DNA from: UBA3537 sp038138145 | GTDB lineage: Bacteria; Bacteroidota; Bacteroidia; Flavobacteriales; Flavobacteriaceae | Direction of reading: 5' to 3' | Assembly: GCA_038138145.1 (NCBI GenBank) | Contig: JAYQDD010000001.1 | Coordinates: forward strand, 1-64,000 | Length of the DNA: 64,000 bases | Shown: in pieces, positions 32,881 to 41,075 of the stretch | Numbering within the stretch: the first letter of the stretch is position 1 | Layout of the letters: every line of letters starts with the position of its first letter | The notes under the pieces: generated by a model | Databases searched by the model: none | Told to the model about the DNA's origin: nothing | What the model saw: the letters and a program-made list of their open reading frames with translations, nothing else | Program-made: the position numbers and the translations under genes

Positions 32881-34689
32881 ATGAGTTCTATTACTGATAA
32901 ACCTATTTCACTAAAATCAGAAGATTTATTAAAAGTTGAAAAATATAGTTTGGCATTGTCAAACTTTATCACGCGTAGTGATACTCCTATTACTGTAGGA
33001 TTGCAAGGTGAATGGGGAACGGGAAAGACCTCTTTAATGTCATTGTTATTAGAAGATTTTAATAACAAAGATATTGCTTGTTCATGGGTTAATACTTGGG
33101 AATACAGTATGTTTCGTGATGCCAATGAGACTACACCAGGAGTGCTAAGAGCCATGTTAGATAAATTAAAACAATCTTGTATTGATCGTGGCGTTTGGAC
33201 TTTAAAAGATGAAACTCAAGCAAAATTTAAGTCTGCCGCTAAATTTTTAGGGGGATTGGCTAACCAAATAGTTGCCAATCAGACCGGAATTGACTTAAAA
33301 GGTGCAACAGAAGGAATTTCAAGTCAAGAAAAAGCAGTTGCTGAGATTGCTGAAATAAAGGCGCTAATTTCTGATATTATACACGACTTAATAAACGATT
33401 CAAAAAATCCAATACAAAAAGTTGTATTTTTTGTAGATGATTTGGATCGAATACCACCTGGAGATGCCGTAGAGGTTTTGGAAGCGCTCAAAAATATTTT
33501 TGATATTCCTAAATGCGTTTTCATTCTAGCCATCGATTATGATGTTGTTGTTAAGGGGTTAGAATCAAAGTTTGGACCTAAAACTGAAGAGAATGAACGG
33601 GAGTTTCGATCTTTTTTTGATAAAATCATTCAGGTTCCTTTTTCAATGCCAACTGGAACCTATGACATTGAAAACTTCTTAGTTGAAAAATTAAAGACGA
33701 TTGGTGTCGAAATTTCCGAAGATGATAAAAAGTTATATACAAGTGCAGTTAGACATACCATTGGTTTTAATCCCAGAAGCCTAAAGCGCTATCTTAACTC
33801 TTTTAGTCTAATTAATCACCTAAAAGAGGTAGAATCTGATGAGGAAGCACAGCAAGATGACGATTTTATGTTGTTTGCTATTCTAGGAATCCAGATATCG
33901 TATCCAAAAATATTTAGATTGTTATCACAAAAATCTAACTTTTTTCAGTGGGACAAGGGCTTTGCCAATAAATTTGGCGTTGAGTGGGATGAGATTAAAG
34001 AAAAAATAAAAAAATACGGAGAGTCTGAGCTTATTGATGAAGAATGGGAACAAGTCATTTGGGGCGCTTGTCAAAAAGACCCTTATCTAAAGTCACGATC
34101 CTTTGCACTACTAGAATTATTAAATATCCTTAGAGATAAATACAAAGATACCCTAGAGGAAGAACTGGATCAAGCCATGACTTTTGCTTCTATAACTAGT
34201 GTTGATGATGATATCGAAACCAAACAAGCCGTTCAAAAAGTAGGTAACAAAACAATTTTTGATGGTGTGGAGACCAAATTAACTCAATTGAAAGAGGAGG
34301 GATACGTAGATCAGGCCATTCAAAACTACGCAGCACTATGGCAACCCTTAAATCATTTGGTAGAAGCTGATAAAAACAAATACCGCATATCGTTTGCAAA
34401 AACTGGGACCTCGTTTAATGATGAAACCCGTTTGGGTCGAGGAAACCAACAACTGATATATTGCTCTAATCCCTCGCGTAAAGCATTGGGAATGAAAATT
34501 TGGGTAAAGAGCAATACCGGAAAAACCAAAGCGATGTACGAAGCAATAAAATCTCAATTTAATTTGGAAGAAAGCGAAAACATTTCGATTTCCAAGAAGA
34601 AAGATTTAGTTATAGAGTATGGTATTTACATTGAATTGAAAGATCGATATGCAGAATTATTGACATACATTATTGAACAAATAAAATAA
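32881..34689 (+). CDS. KAP family P-loop NTPase
   Basis: This 602-aa protein carries Walker A GEWGTGKT (residues 43-50), a Walker B region VVFFVDDLDRIPPGDAVEVL (from 181) and the KAP signature FILAIDYDVVVKGL. Sensor-like FNPRSLKRYLNS follows. Many KAP NTPases have paired membrane helices inserted between the Walker boxes; this one shows none that is convincing, so it is predicted soluble. The C-terminal ~200 residues are unrecognised. It is the first gene of a ten-gene plus-strand operon with nucleases. KAP NTPases are known in phage-exclusion contexts (PifA of plasmid F), which makes a defence role plausible. Activity of this particular protein is unproven. Confidence 0.88.
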   Translation: MSSITDKPISLKSEDLLKVEKYSLALSNFITRSDTPITVGLQGEWGTGKTSLMSLLLEDFNNKDIACSWVNTWEYSMFRDANETTPGVLRAMLDKLKQSCIDRGVWTLKDETQAKFKSAAKFLGGLANQIVANQTGIDLKGATEGISSQEKAVAEIAEIKALISDIIHDLINDSKNPIQKVVFFVDDLDRIPPGDAVEVLEALKNIFDIPKCVFILAIDYDVVVKGLESKFGPKTEENEREFRSFFDKIIQVPFSMPTGTYDIENFLVEKLKTIGVEISEDDKKLYTSAVRHTIGFNPRSLKRYLNSFSLINHLKEVESDEEAQQDDDFMLFAILGIQISYPKIFRLLSQKSNFFQWDKGFANKFGVEWDEIKEKIKKYGESELIDEEWEQVIWGACQKDPYLKSRSFALLELLNILRDKYKDTLEEELDQAMTFASITSVDDDIETKQAVQKVGNKTIFDGVETKLTQLKEEGYVDQAIQNYAALWQPLNHLVEADKNKYRISFAKTGTSFNDETRLGRGNQQLIYCSNPSRKALGMKIWVKSNTGKTKAMYEAIKSQFNLEESENISISKKKDLVIEYGIYIELKDRYAELLTYIIEQIK

Positions 34690-34692
34690 ATT

Positions 34693-34736
34693 AATTGTTG
34701 GAATAATCCGAAAAACAACACAAAAAAGGAGTAGGT
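34693..34736 (+). repeat. 44-bp leader repeat, copy R1
   Basis: This intergenic 44-mer matches copy R2 (35480-35523) at 39 of 44 positions and ends in the shared AAAAAAGGAGTAGGT. Inside it GTTG and CAAC are spaced by 13 bases in both copies, allowing a short hairpin. It lies 20 bp before a small gene whose product resembles the one that follows R2. It is not seen elsewhere in the window. Confidence 0.8.
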
Positions 34737-34756
34737 GTAATTAAAAATTATTTAAT

Positions 34757-34996
34757 ATGAGTTGGACATTTAGAGCAACAGCAATGAGAGATCAATGGAA
34801 TGGTCAAATTAAAAAGGGAGAATCCTTCACTTGGATTCAAAATTCAAGTAGTCCTAATGCAATTTATTTGAAAGAACAAATTGAAAAGACTGGACGAAAA
34901 ATTGGAGGGTATAGTTCATTACCATCTGGGCCAAGTAATGTTGGCGAATCAAAAGAGACTAATGGATGGCTTTTGGAATTTGTTCATAAAAGGTAA
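34757..34996 (+). CDS. Small island protein, paralogue of the 66-aa protein at 35547
   Basis: This 79-aa protein has no signal or membrane segment. It aligns loosely with the 66-aa protein at 35547-35747: FRAT...GQIKKGESFTWIQNSSS-PNAIYLKEQIEKTGRKIG against YTLKT...YKMKVGDSIILELSN...PANGQLKAAIEEKFGVKI. A short beta-strand start and a helix with conserved IE..G.KI are shared. Both may belong to the family of short proteins called DUF6140, but I am unsure. Each follows the same 44-bp leader, so leader and gene look duplicated together. Function unknown. Confidence 0.62.
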   Translation: MSWTFRATAMRDQWNGQIKKGESFTWIQNSSSPNAIYLKEQIEKTGRKIGGYSSLPSGPSNVGESKETNGWLLEFVHKR

Positions 34997-35021
34997 TTTA
35001 TTCAATTACATAAATTCAATT

Positions 35022-35474
35022 ATGGAATTAGAAAACAACAACAATGACTTTCTAGCTTTACCTCAAAACTTAAAGTTAAATGAATATAATCCTGACTGGG
35101 CAAGATATTTAACACTAAAGTATCAAAATAGCTCAGATTGTTCAGATGAATATTCAAAGGTTAAAATAGATTTATTGCATAATAAAATTATACCAATTTA
35201 TCCTAAAATTGATGATCATACTAAAAAGTGGTTTGGGTCATGGGATGCACTTCTATCTAATTATAATAATGAAACATATTCAAGTTCGATGCTTATGGTT
35301 TTTTCAAATAACATTGATGATGATTATGGTGAGTGGCGAGTATTATGGCACGATATAATTGAAGGTTTAGATGATGGTAACTATCCTGAAGGTGTTAGTG
35401 ACGGTAAATTAGATGAAATTTTTTCTGGTAGTTGGTTTTCTAAAATTCATTCATTTATTAATCAAAACATCTAA
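35022..35474 (+). CDS. Unrecognised acidic island protein
   Basis: I use the ATG at 35022, which gives 150 aa; the same frame is open from 34881, but that would overlap the preceding gene by over 100 bp. The product is acidic and Asp/Asn-rich, with aromatic patches such as DDHTKKWFGSWDALLSNY and DDDYGEWRVLWHDIIEGLDDG. It has no signal, membrane segment or familiar motif. The composition resembles immunity-type or adaptor proteins, but that is only an impression. It lies inside the island operon, 25 bp after one gene and 5 bp before leader repeat R2. Confidence 0.6.
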   Translation: MELENNNNDFLALPQNLKLNEYNPDWARYLTLKYQNSSDCSDEYSKVKIDLLHNKIIPIYPKIDDHTKKWFGSWDALLSNYNNETYSSSMLMVFSNNIDDDYGEWRVLWHDIIEGLDDGNYPEGVSDGKLDEIFSGSWFSKIHSFINQNI

Positions 35475-35479
35475 ATATA

Positions 35480-35523
35480 AATCGTTGGAACAAACTGAAA
35501 AACAACATAAAAAAGGAGTAGGT
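35480..35523 (+). repeat. 44-bp leader repeat, copy R2
   Basis: Second copy of the island leader, 39 of 44 bases identical to R1 at 34693-34736, with the same GTTG-N13-CAAC inverted pair and the AAAAAAGGAGTAGGT end. It starts 5 bp after the preceding gene and lies 23 bp before the 66-aa paralogue. It is either a duplicated promoter/leader or a recombination footprint. Confidence 0.8.
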
Positions 35524-35546
35524 TAAATAGTATTCTATTTTAAATT

Positions 35547-35747
35547 ATGAAGGTAAAGTATACATTAAAAACAAAATCCGCAGAGTCGAGATATAAAATG
35601 AAAGTTGGTGATTCAATTATTTTGGAGTTATCAAATGTTCATACAACCCCTGCAAATGGTCAATTAAAAGCAGCAATTGAGGAAAAGTTTGGAGTAAAAA
35701 TACACACCTCTCCTCAGTCATCTAATTTTGATAAAGAAAAAGCTTAA
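35547..35747 (+). CDS. Small island protein (DUF6140-like), paralogue of 34757-34996
   Basis: This 66-aa basic protein begins with a predicted beta hairpin (KVKYTLKTKSAESRYKMKVG) and then a helix (NGQLKAAIEEKFGVKI). It resembles the 79-aa protein at 34757-34996 in length, order and conserved G(D/E)S and IE..G.KI positions. It has no catalytic motif. Leader repeat R2 precedes it. It may be a small accessory or sensor subunit of the operon; the family name is tentative. Confidence 0.62.
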   Translation: MKVKYTLKTKSAESRYKMKVGDSIILELSNVHTTPANGQLKAAIEEKFGVKIHTSPQSSNFDKEKA

Positions 35748-35771
35748 ATACTTTTTTTTAATTAATGTTTT

Positions 35772-36173
35772 ATGAAATATTGCTCAAACTGTGGAAACGC
35801 TTTGGATCCGACTGATCGATTTTGTCCTTCTTGCGGAACTAAAGTGGGTTCTATAAATTTAAATTCAAGATCAACAACTAAGTTTTCTTATGAATTTAAG
35901 TCTAATATTTTGTTAGGGGGTGACATTCTTACCCCTGACAAAATATTGATTAATCAGACTGGTGTTACCTACATTAAAAGAAATAAATACTTAATTGGTA
36001 ATGACCGGGTGCATCTTGCATATCAAAATATTTCTTCCATTCGTATCGATCGAAAATTAATTGATGCAGATATCATAATTTCAGGCCGCGGGGCAGTAGA
36101 AATTATAGCAAAAGACTTTTCGATTTCAAATGCAAAAAAAATAGAACAACTTATTAGAAAACAACTGATTTAA
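35772..36173 (+). CDS. Zinc-ribbon protein with PH-like domain
   Basis: This 133-aa protein starts with a classic zinc ribbon (MKYCSNCGNALDPTDRFCPSCG; two CxxC pairs, residues 4-22). The rest (DKILINQTGVTYIKRNK, then VHLAYQNISSIRIDRKL, ADIIISGRG, then a final helix) fits a bacterial PH/GRAM-like beta domain that usually binds peptides or membranes. It has no membrane helix. It starts 24 bp after the DUF6140-like gene and ends 9 bp before the next, firmly inside the operon. An adaptor role is inferred. Confidence 0.78.
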   Translation: MKYCSNCGNALDPTDRFCPSCGTKVGSINLNSRSTTKFSYEFKSNILLGGDILTPDKILINQTGVTYIKRNKYLIGNDRVHLAYQNISSIRIDRKLIDADIIISGRGAVEIIAKDFSISNAKKIEQLIRKQLI

Positions 36174-36182
36174 TATTAGATT

Positions 36183-36677
36183 ATGAAAAAAAATTATACA
36201 TACATCAAAACATTCAATAATGAAAATAGTGGCGAAGATTATAAGCTTTGTGAATCTATTGTTGCACAAACTAATGGGCAATACATTCTTTCTTTTCATT
36301 TAGATAATGATGGAGATGGTGTCATTGATACTTATAAATTTTATGATATTAAAACTAAAGTAAAGGGTGTAAATGGTTCTGCTTGGGATTTTGAAGAGTT
36401 TACAGACGAAAATGATGAGTGGACAGATCATGGGTCAATTGAAGATTTTGGATATAATTCTAATGAAATTTCGGAAACTTTATATAACATGAAATTAGAA
36501 TTTGTCAAAACCTATCTCAACGAAAAGTCTCAGGACGACTTACTATATAGTGCTGCTGTTCCTTTTGATAAGCGAGATATTCTAAAAAAAGAAGTTAAAC
36601 ATGATGGCGTAGACTATTTCACAGGAAATTTAGTTTTTGAAGACGGAGATAAAAATATAATACCTCCGGAAAATTAA
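36183..36677 (+). CDS. Unrecognised acidic island protein
   Basis: This 164-aa acidic protein has no signal. LDNDGDGVIDTYKFYDI at about residue 41 looks like a calcium-binding DxDGDG loop. Aromatic- and Asp-rich patches follow. The last residues (FTGNLVFEDGDKNIIPPEN) run directly into the next gene: its stop codon TAA is followed at once by the ATG of the PD-(D/E)XK nuclease gene, so the two are translationally coupled. No family recognised. Confidence 0.6.
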   Translation: MKKNYTYIKTFNNENSGEDYKLCESIVAQTNGQYILSFHLDNDGDGVIDTYKFYDIKTKVKGVNGSAWDFEEFTDENDEWTDHGSIEDFGYNSNEISETLYNMKLEFVKTYLNEKSQDDLLYSAAVPFDKRDILKKEVKHDGVDYFTGNLVFEDGDKNIIPPEN

Positions 36678-37796
36678 ATGATAAAGAAAAGTTTACAAGA
36701 ATATTATGATAATGAAATTCTTTATGCTTTGCAGTTTACCTCAGATCAAGTTTTAAATCACAACATTTTTAAAGCAAAAAAAATGACAGATTCAAAAGAA
36801 TTCAACTACTTTAAAATCCTTGAAAAAGACGATAAAGAGTTAATCCATTCAGCCTTTATTTCACATCTTCTTCATACTAACGAAGATTTCCTAAAGTTAT
36901 TCGTTGAAAACAAAAAAATGTTATCTCCAAAACTTGAACAGTCTTATTCCCATAACAAAAAAAGATGTAAAATTGATATAGAATTGAGGAGTGCTGATGA
37001 AAGAACTATCTTGTTTATTGAAAATAAGTTTAAATCATTTCCTGATGACCAGCAGTTAATTAATTATGATGAAATATTTAAGCAAAAATTTAATGAAGAT
37101 ATCAAACTCATAAAATTTTTGTTCTGCTTTGATAAAAAATTAATTTCTTTTAATAATAGTTGGAACATTTTTGATTACGGAGATTTATTAAATTTTTTGA
37201 AGAAAAATATTCAAACGTACCCTCAAGGCGATGAGAAAACTTTTATCCGACACTATATTTTATTTTTAGAGGAGTATGTTGAAAAGTATTATAATTTAGA
37301 TAAAACGTGTAGCCATCTTTTTAATAAGAGATTATCAAAAAAAGAGAAGTTTTGGTTAAGATTATTGAACTCAAAAATTGCTTTAGAATTTAAAAACAAT
37401 GTTAAAGGCGATTTTAAATATGTGATTAATCCGGGTAATACTTCAACACCTCTTTTAAATATAATTCCAAAAAAATGGGAGGAAATAATAGGGGAGGAGG
37501 TCTTAATTCAATTTCAGGGTAACAGTTTAAAGTTTTATTTGCACTCTGCGAACAAAAGTATCGCAGAAAAATTAATAAAATTCTCGAAAAGCCAAATACA
37601 GAGTAACAAAATAAAATTTAAGAATTTAACAAAAAGAAAGGAAAATTCATGTTACATCTTTGAAACGAAAATAAATAACAATCTAAATGGTGATTTCACA
37701 CTAAATGATATCTACAGATTTTTGTTAGCCTTTTATGAAAAGATCGATAATAAAATTATAGAACCGTACACAACATTCACTAAATTTAATTCTTAA
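36678..37796 (+). CDS. PD-(D/E)XK nuclease family protein
   Basis: This 372-aa protein has an N-terminal helix with an acidic residue in ELIHSAFISHLLH (Glu54), typical of the PDDEXK_4-like group. The catalytic core CKIDIEL (Asp100) ... TILFIENKF (Glu115, Lys117) follows, matching D-x14-ExK. The C-terminal half is basic and unrecognised. It should be a soluble metal-dependent DNase, although some members bind without cutting. It starts directly after the preceding stop codon and is followed by the deoxyribonucleotidase gene 9 bp on. Confidence 0.82.
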   Translation: MIKKSLQEYYDNEILYALQFTSDQVLNHNIFKAKKMTDSKEFNYFKILEKDDKELIHSAFISHLLHTNEDFLKLFVENKKMLSPKLEQSYSHNKKRCKIDIELRSADERTILFIENKFKSFPDDQQLINYDEIFKQKFNEDIKLIKFLFCFDKKLISFNNSWNIFDYGDLLNFLKKNIQTYPQGDEKTFIRHYILFLEEYVEKYYNLDKTCSHLFNKRLSKKEKFWLRLLNSKIALEFKNNVKGDFKYVINPGNTSTPLLNIIPKKWEEIIGEEVLIQFQGNSLKFYLHSANKSIAEKLIKFSKSQIQSNKIKFKNLTKRKENSCYIFETKINNNLNGDFTLNDIYRFLLAFYEKIDNKIIEPYTTFTKFNS

Positions 37797-37805
37797 ATCC
37801 TGATA

Positions 37806-38252
37806 TTGAGGAAAATACTACACATAGATCTTGATGGTGTCGTTGCGGATTTTGTATCTGCCATGAACGCCCACCCACTTCGGTATCAATCTCCATACGA
37901 TAAATATCCTGATACTATTCCAGGTCTTTTTAGAAACTTAAAGCCCATAAAAGAGGCCATTAGTTCTGTTAATAAATTACTAGATTCTAAAAACTATGAA
38001 GTCTATTTTTTAAGTACCGCTCCTTGGGGAAATACTTCTGCATGGACAGATAAACGACTCTGGCTGGAGGAACAATTTGGAAATAAAATAAATCGAAAAC
38101 TCATTTTAACCCACCGAAAGGATTTAGTAATGGGCGATATTTTAATTGATGATAGACCCAATAACGGAGCTGATAAATTTCGGGGCGAATGGATTCATTT
38201 TGGTTCTGAGAAATACCCTAACTGGCCTGCTGTTTTAGATTATTTGTTATGA
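37806..38252 (+). CDS. 5'(3')-deoxyribonucleotidase (HAD, NT5C-like)
   Basis: This 148-aa HAD-fold protein begins with the catalytic ILHIDLDGVVADF motif (Asp8 nucleophile, Asp10 acid/base). STAPWGNTSAWTDKRLWLEEQFG and DILIDDRPNNG supply motifs 2-4. It would dephosphorylate (deoxy)nucleoside monophosphates in the cytoplasm. The start is a TTG at 37806; the first ATG downstream would remove the catalytic motif. Its stop overlaps the ATG of the nuclease/exonuclease gene by 4 bp (ATGA). A nucleotidase coupled this closely to two nucleases is unusual and suggests nucleotide removal or depletion. Confidence 0.88.
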   Translation: MRKILHIDLDGVVADFVSAMNAHPLRYQSPYDKYPDTIPGLFRNLKPIKEAISSVNKLLDSKNYEVYFLSTAPWGNTSAWTDKRLWLEEQFGNKINRKLILTHRKDLVMGDILIDDRPNNGADKFRGEWIHFGSEKYPNWPAVLDYLL

Positions 38253-40243
38253 AAGCATTGTCCAAATCAAGATATAAACAAGGGTTAGAATGCCCCAACA
38301 AACTCTATTTTTCAAACAACAAAGAAGTCTATCTCAATAAGAAAAATGAAGACTCTTTTTTACAAGCCTTGGCTAGTGGTGGTTTTCAAATAGAGGAGTA
38401 TGCTCGTTTACAATATCCTGGAGGTATCTTAATAGAAGACCTAGATAATACAGAAAACTATAATTATCAAGATTTAGCAGATCAAACCAAAGAAGTGCTA
38501 AAACAAGAGAATGTAGTGATTTACGAGGCTGCATTTTATGTTGACGATTTATTTGTTAGAACCGATGTGTTAGTAAAAAATGGATCAAATATTAAGCTAA
38601 TAGAAGTCAAAGCTAAATCTGTTGATCCTAGAAATGAGTATAATTTTATTGGCAAAAAAGGAAAACTTGTAAGCGCTTGGAAACCTTATCTGTTTGATTT
38701 AGCTTTTCAAACTCATGTTGCCAAATTGTGTTTACCAGATTATAAAATTTCTCCCTATCTCTGTTTAGTTGATAAATCAAAAGTAGCCTCAGTAGATGGG
38801 CTTAATCAATTCTTTAGAGTAAAACAAAAGACCAATAAAAGAACAGGGGTCGATGTCTTGGTAGATGATAAAAGCCAGCTAGGGTATAATTTATTGTACC
38901 AAGAAAATTTGTCTGAACTTATTTCAAAAATTCACTCTGGAGAATTTTTGTATTATGATAATTTAAATTTTTATAATGCTATAGATTTGTTACGAGATGT
39001 TCGCATAAACAATTATTACCCCAATTGGCCTGCTCAATTCTCAGCTTGTAAAAAATGTGAGTATAAAGTAGATTACTCAGAAACGACACCACAAAAAAAA
39101 TCTGGTTTTGAACATTGTTTTAAAACACAATATAATTGGACAGCTACTGATTTTAATACTCCAAATATTTTTAATATTTGGGATTTAAAAGACCCAAAGT
39201 TAATGGAACAAGGTCTTTTATTTAAATCCCAGCTAACCCCTGAGAATATAAAATATAAAGAAGCTACTGGCAAACTTAGCCGGACTGAGCGGCAATGGTT
39301 GCAAATAGTAAAAGAGCGTGACAAAGATACTTCTGAATTCATAGATATTGAAGGATTGAGAGCCGAAATGGAAAGTTGGGTTTATCCATATCATTTTATT
39401 GATTTTGAGACCTCTACAGCCCCACTTCCTTTTCATAAGGGTCGTAAGCCTTATGAACAAATAGCTTTTCAGTTTTCACATCATATATATCACGAAAATG
39501 GACTGATTGAACATGCCAATGAATACATCAGCACTACACCTGGGGAATTTCCAAATTTTATATTTTCACAACATCTTTTAGATGCACTTATTCATGACGA
39601 GGGTACTATTTTTAAATATTCATCTCATGAAAACACAATTCTTAACGCTATTAGAGATCAGCTCAAATCCGGTGACTATCAGTTTAAAGATGAGCTTGTT
39701 TCTTTTATAGAAGCTATAACCCACCCAAAGGATAAACACCCAGATCCATGGGAGGTTCCAGCTAGAATTTATGGGAATGGAACTCGAGATATGGTTGACC
39801 TTTGTGCTGTTATTAAAAAGTATTATTATAATCCATACACCATGGGCTCAAATTCAATCAAACATGTATTACCAGCAGTTTTAAAATCAAGTAAATTTAT
39901 TCAAAATAAGTATAGTAAACCTATTGAGGTAATTGGGGTTAGTAGTAAAAACTTTCCTTCAAATCATATTTGGTTACAATACCATAACGAAGAAATAATT
40001 AATCCCTATGACTTATTACCTCCACTTTATGAGAATATGACTCAAGACCAAATTAATGATACATTATCTGAATTAGAAAATATTAATGATGGTGGTGCGG
40101 CATTAACAGCTTACGGAAAGATTCAATATACAGAAATGACTAAACAGGAAAGAGAAGAAATTTCCAAATCTTTGAAGCGTTATTGCGAATTAGATACTTT
40201 AGCAATGGTTATGATTTTTGAACATTTAAAAACATTAATATAG
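38249..40243 (+). CDS. Cas4-like Fe-S nuclease fused to DUF2779 exonuclease
   Basis: This 664-aa protein has two enzymatic parts. Residues 1-295 form a RecB/Cas4-type nuclease: Asp106 in LFVRTDVLV, Glu119-Val-Lys121 in LIEVKAKS, and four cysteines (15, 267, 270, 290) spaced like the [4Fe-4S] set of Cas4/AddB. From about 380 a DUF2779 domain follows with HFIDFETSTAPLP (Asp385, Glu387), an RNase-H-fold DEDD exonuclease, ending in CELDTLAMVMIFEHL. The combination is known from other bacteria as a DUF2779 protein; the function is not established. It overlaps the nucleotidase by 4 bp and is followed by the outer-membrane gene 35 bp on. Confidence 0.85.
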   Translation: MKALSKSRYKQGLECPNKLYFSNNKEVYLNKKNEDSFLQALASGGFQIEEYARLQYPGGILIEDLDNTENYNYQDLADQTKEVLKQENVVIYEAAFYVDDLFVRTDVLVKNGSNIKLIEVKAKSVDPRNEYNFIGKKGKLVSAWKPYLFDLAFQTHVAKLCLPDYKISPYLCLVDKSKVASVDGLNQFFRVKQKTNKRTGVDVLVDDKSQLGYNLLYQENLSELISKIHSGEFLYYDNLNFYNAIDLLRDVRINNYYPNWPAQFSACKKCEYKVDYSETTPQKKSGFEHCFKTQYNWTATDFNTPNIFNIWDLKDPKLMEQGLLFKSQLTPENIKYKEATGKLSRTERQWLQIVKERDKDTSEFIDIEGLRAEMESWVYPYHFIDFETSTAPLPFHKGRKPYEQIAFQFSHHIYHENGLIEHANEYISTTPGEFPNFIFSQHLLDALIHDEGTIFKYSSHENTILNAIRDQLKSGDYQFKDELVSFIEAITHPKDKHPDPWEVPARIYGNGTRDMVDLCAVIKKYYYNPYTMGSNSIKHVLPAVLKSSKFIQNKYSKPIEVIGVSSKNFPSNHIWLQYHNEEIINPYDLLPPLYENMTQDQINDTLSELENINDGGAALTAYGKIQYTEMTKQEREEISKSLKRYCELDTLAMVMIFEHLKTLI

Positions 40244-40278
40244 ACCTTCATATCATTTTTTAACCAATTTTTTTAATT

Positions 40279-41043
40279 ATGCATAGAAACATTCAAAAGA
40301 TTCACTTACTTTTTCAACTAATCTTATTAAGTACAATCGCCAGTGCTCAAACAATTATCAACACTGAAAATATGATGTCCGAGATTGATAAAAGTTTTTC
40401 TTATAATATGAATTTTCAGGGAAATTTAAATATTGGTAATATTGATTTAATTCAATTTAGCACCGCTCATCAAGTCTCCAAATCTGTAAATCAAAATTTA
40501 TTCAGGCTGCTCCTAAATTATGACTATATAAAAGAGAGTGGTACAGAAATCTCATCTGATTTTACAGGCCAATTTCGTTATAATTATAGAATTAGAAAAA
40601 ATTCAATTTTTGCATTTTTTCAAGTACAAAACATTAAATCTCTTCGAATGAATCATCGCTATATTTCTGGGGGAGGTTATCGTCATCGAATGCTTCAAAA
40701 AGGAGAGAATTATTGGGATCTATCAGCGGGCGTGTTTTTTGAAGATGAACTCTATGATAAAGATTTAAGTACTCAACAACAGGTTTACAACTGGCGATAT
40801 AGTTTTAGCTCATTTTTCAAATATAAATTTTCTAAAAAATTCTTTATTAATTTAGTTGTGTACTACCAAATTAACACTTCAAATACTAATGATTTTCGTC
40901 TTTTCTTAGAGCCCAGGTTCTATTATTCGCTTAAAAATATTGATTTATTTGTCGATTGGACTCATCGTTTTCATTCAACTCCCTACATAGATATTTTTAG
41001 AACAGATAATAGTATAAATATAGGTGTAGAATTTAAATTATAA
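40279..41043 (+). CDS. Outer-membrane beta-barrel protein (DUF481-like)
   Basis: This 254-aa protein has a signal peptide ending TIASAQ. The mature part alternates aromatic/hydrophobic strands and polar turns over its full length (NMNFQGNLNIGNIDLIQFST, YNWRYSFSSFFKYKF, FFINLVVYYQINTS) and ends in INIGVEFKL, the usual C-terminal beta signal. It resembles DUF481 porin-like proteins. It is the last gene of the island operon, and a membrane barrel next to nucleases is odd; it may be cargo only. The hairpin repeat D3 follows 33 bp downstream. Confidence 0.75.
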   Translation: MHRNIQKIHLLFQLILLSTIASAQTIINTENMMSEIDKSFSYNMNFQGNLNIGNIDLIQFSTAHQVSKSVNQNLFRLLLNYDYIKESGTEISSDFTGQFRYNYRIRKNSIFAFFQVQNIKSLRMNHRYISGGGYRHRMLQKGENYWDLSAGVFFEDELYDKDLSTQQQVYNWRYSFSSFFKYKFSKKFFINLVVYYQINTSNTNDFRLFLEPRFYYSLKNIDLFVDWTHRFHSTPYIDIFRTDNSINIGVEFKL

Positions 41044-41075
41044 TTTCAACACATAACAATATTGGTATTCACTGA

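Noticed and set aside
34881..35021. Upstream start for the 150-aa island protein
   Set aside because: It overlaps the preceding gene by 116 bp in another frame; the ATG at 35022 fits the spacing of the operon.
34693..35523. R1/R2 leaders as integron attC sites
   Set aside because: GTTG and CAAC are spaced like attC boxes only superficially; the GTTRRRY and RYYYAAC consensus does not fit, and there is no integrase nearby.
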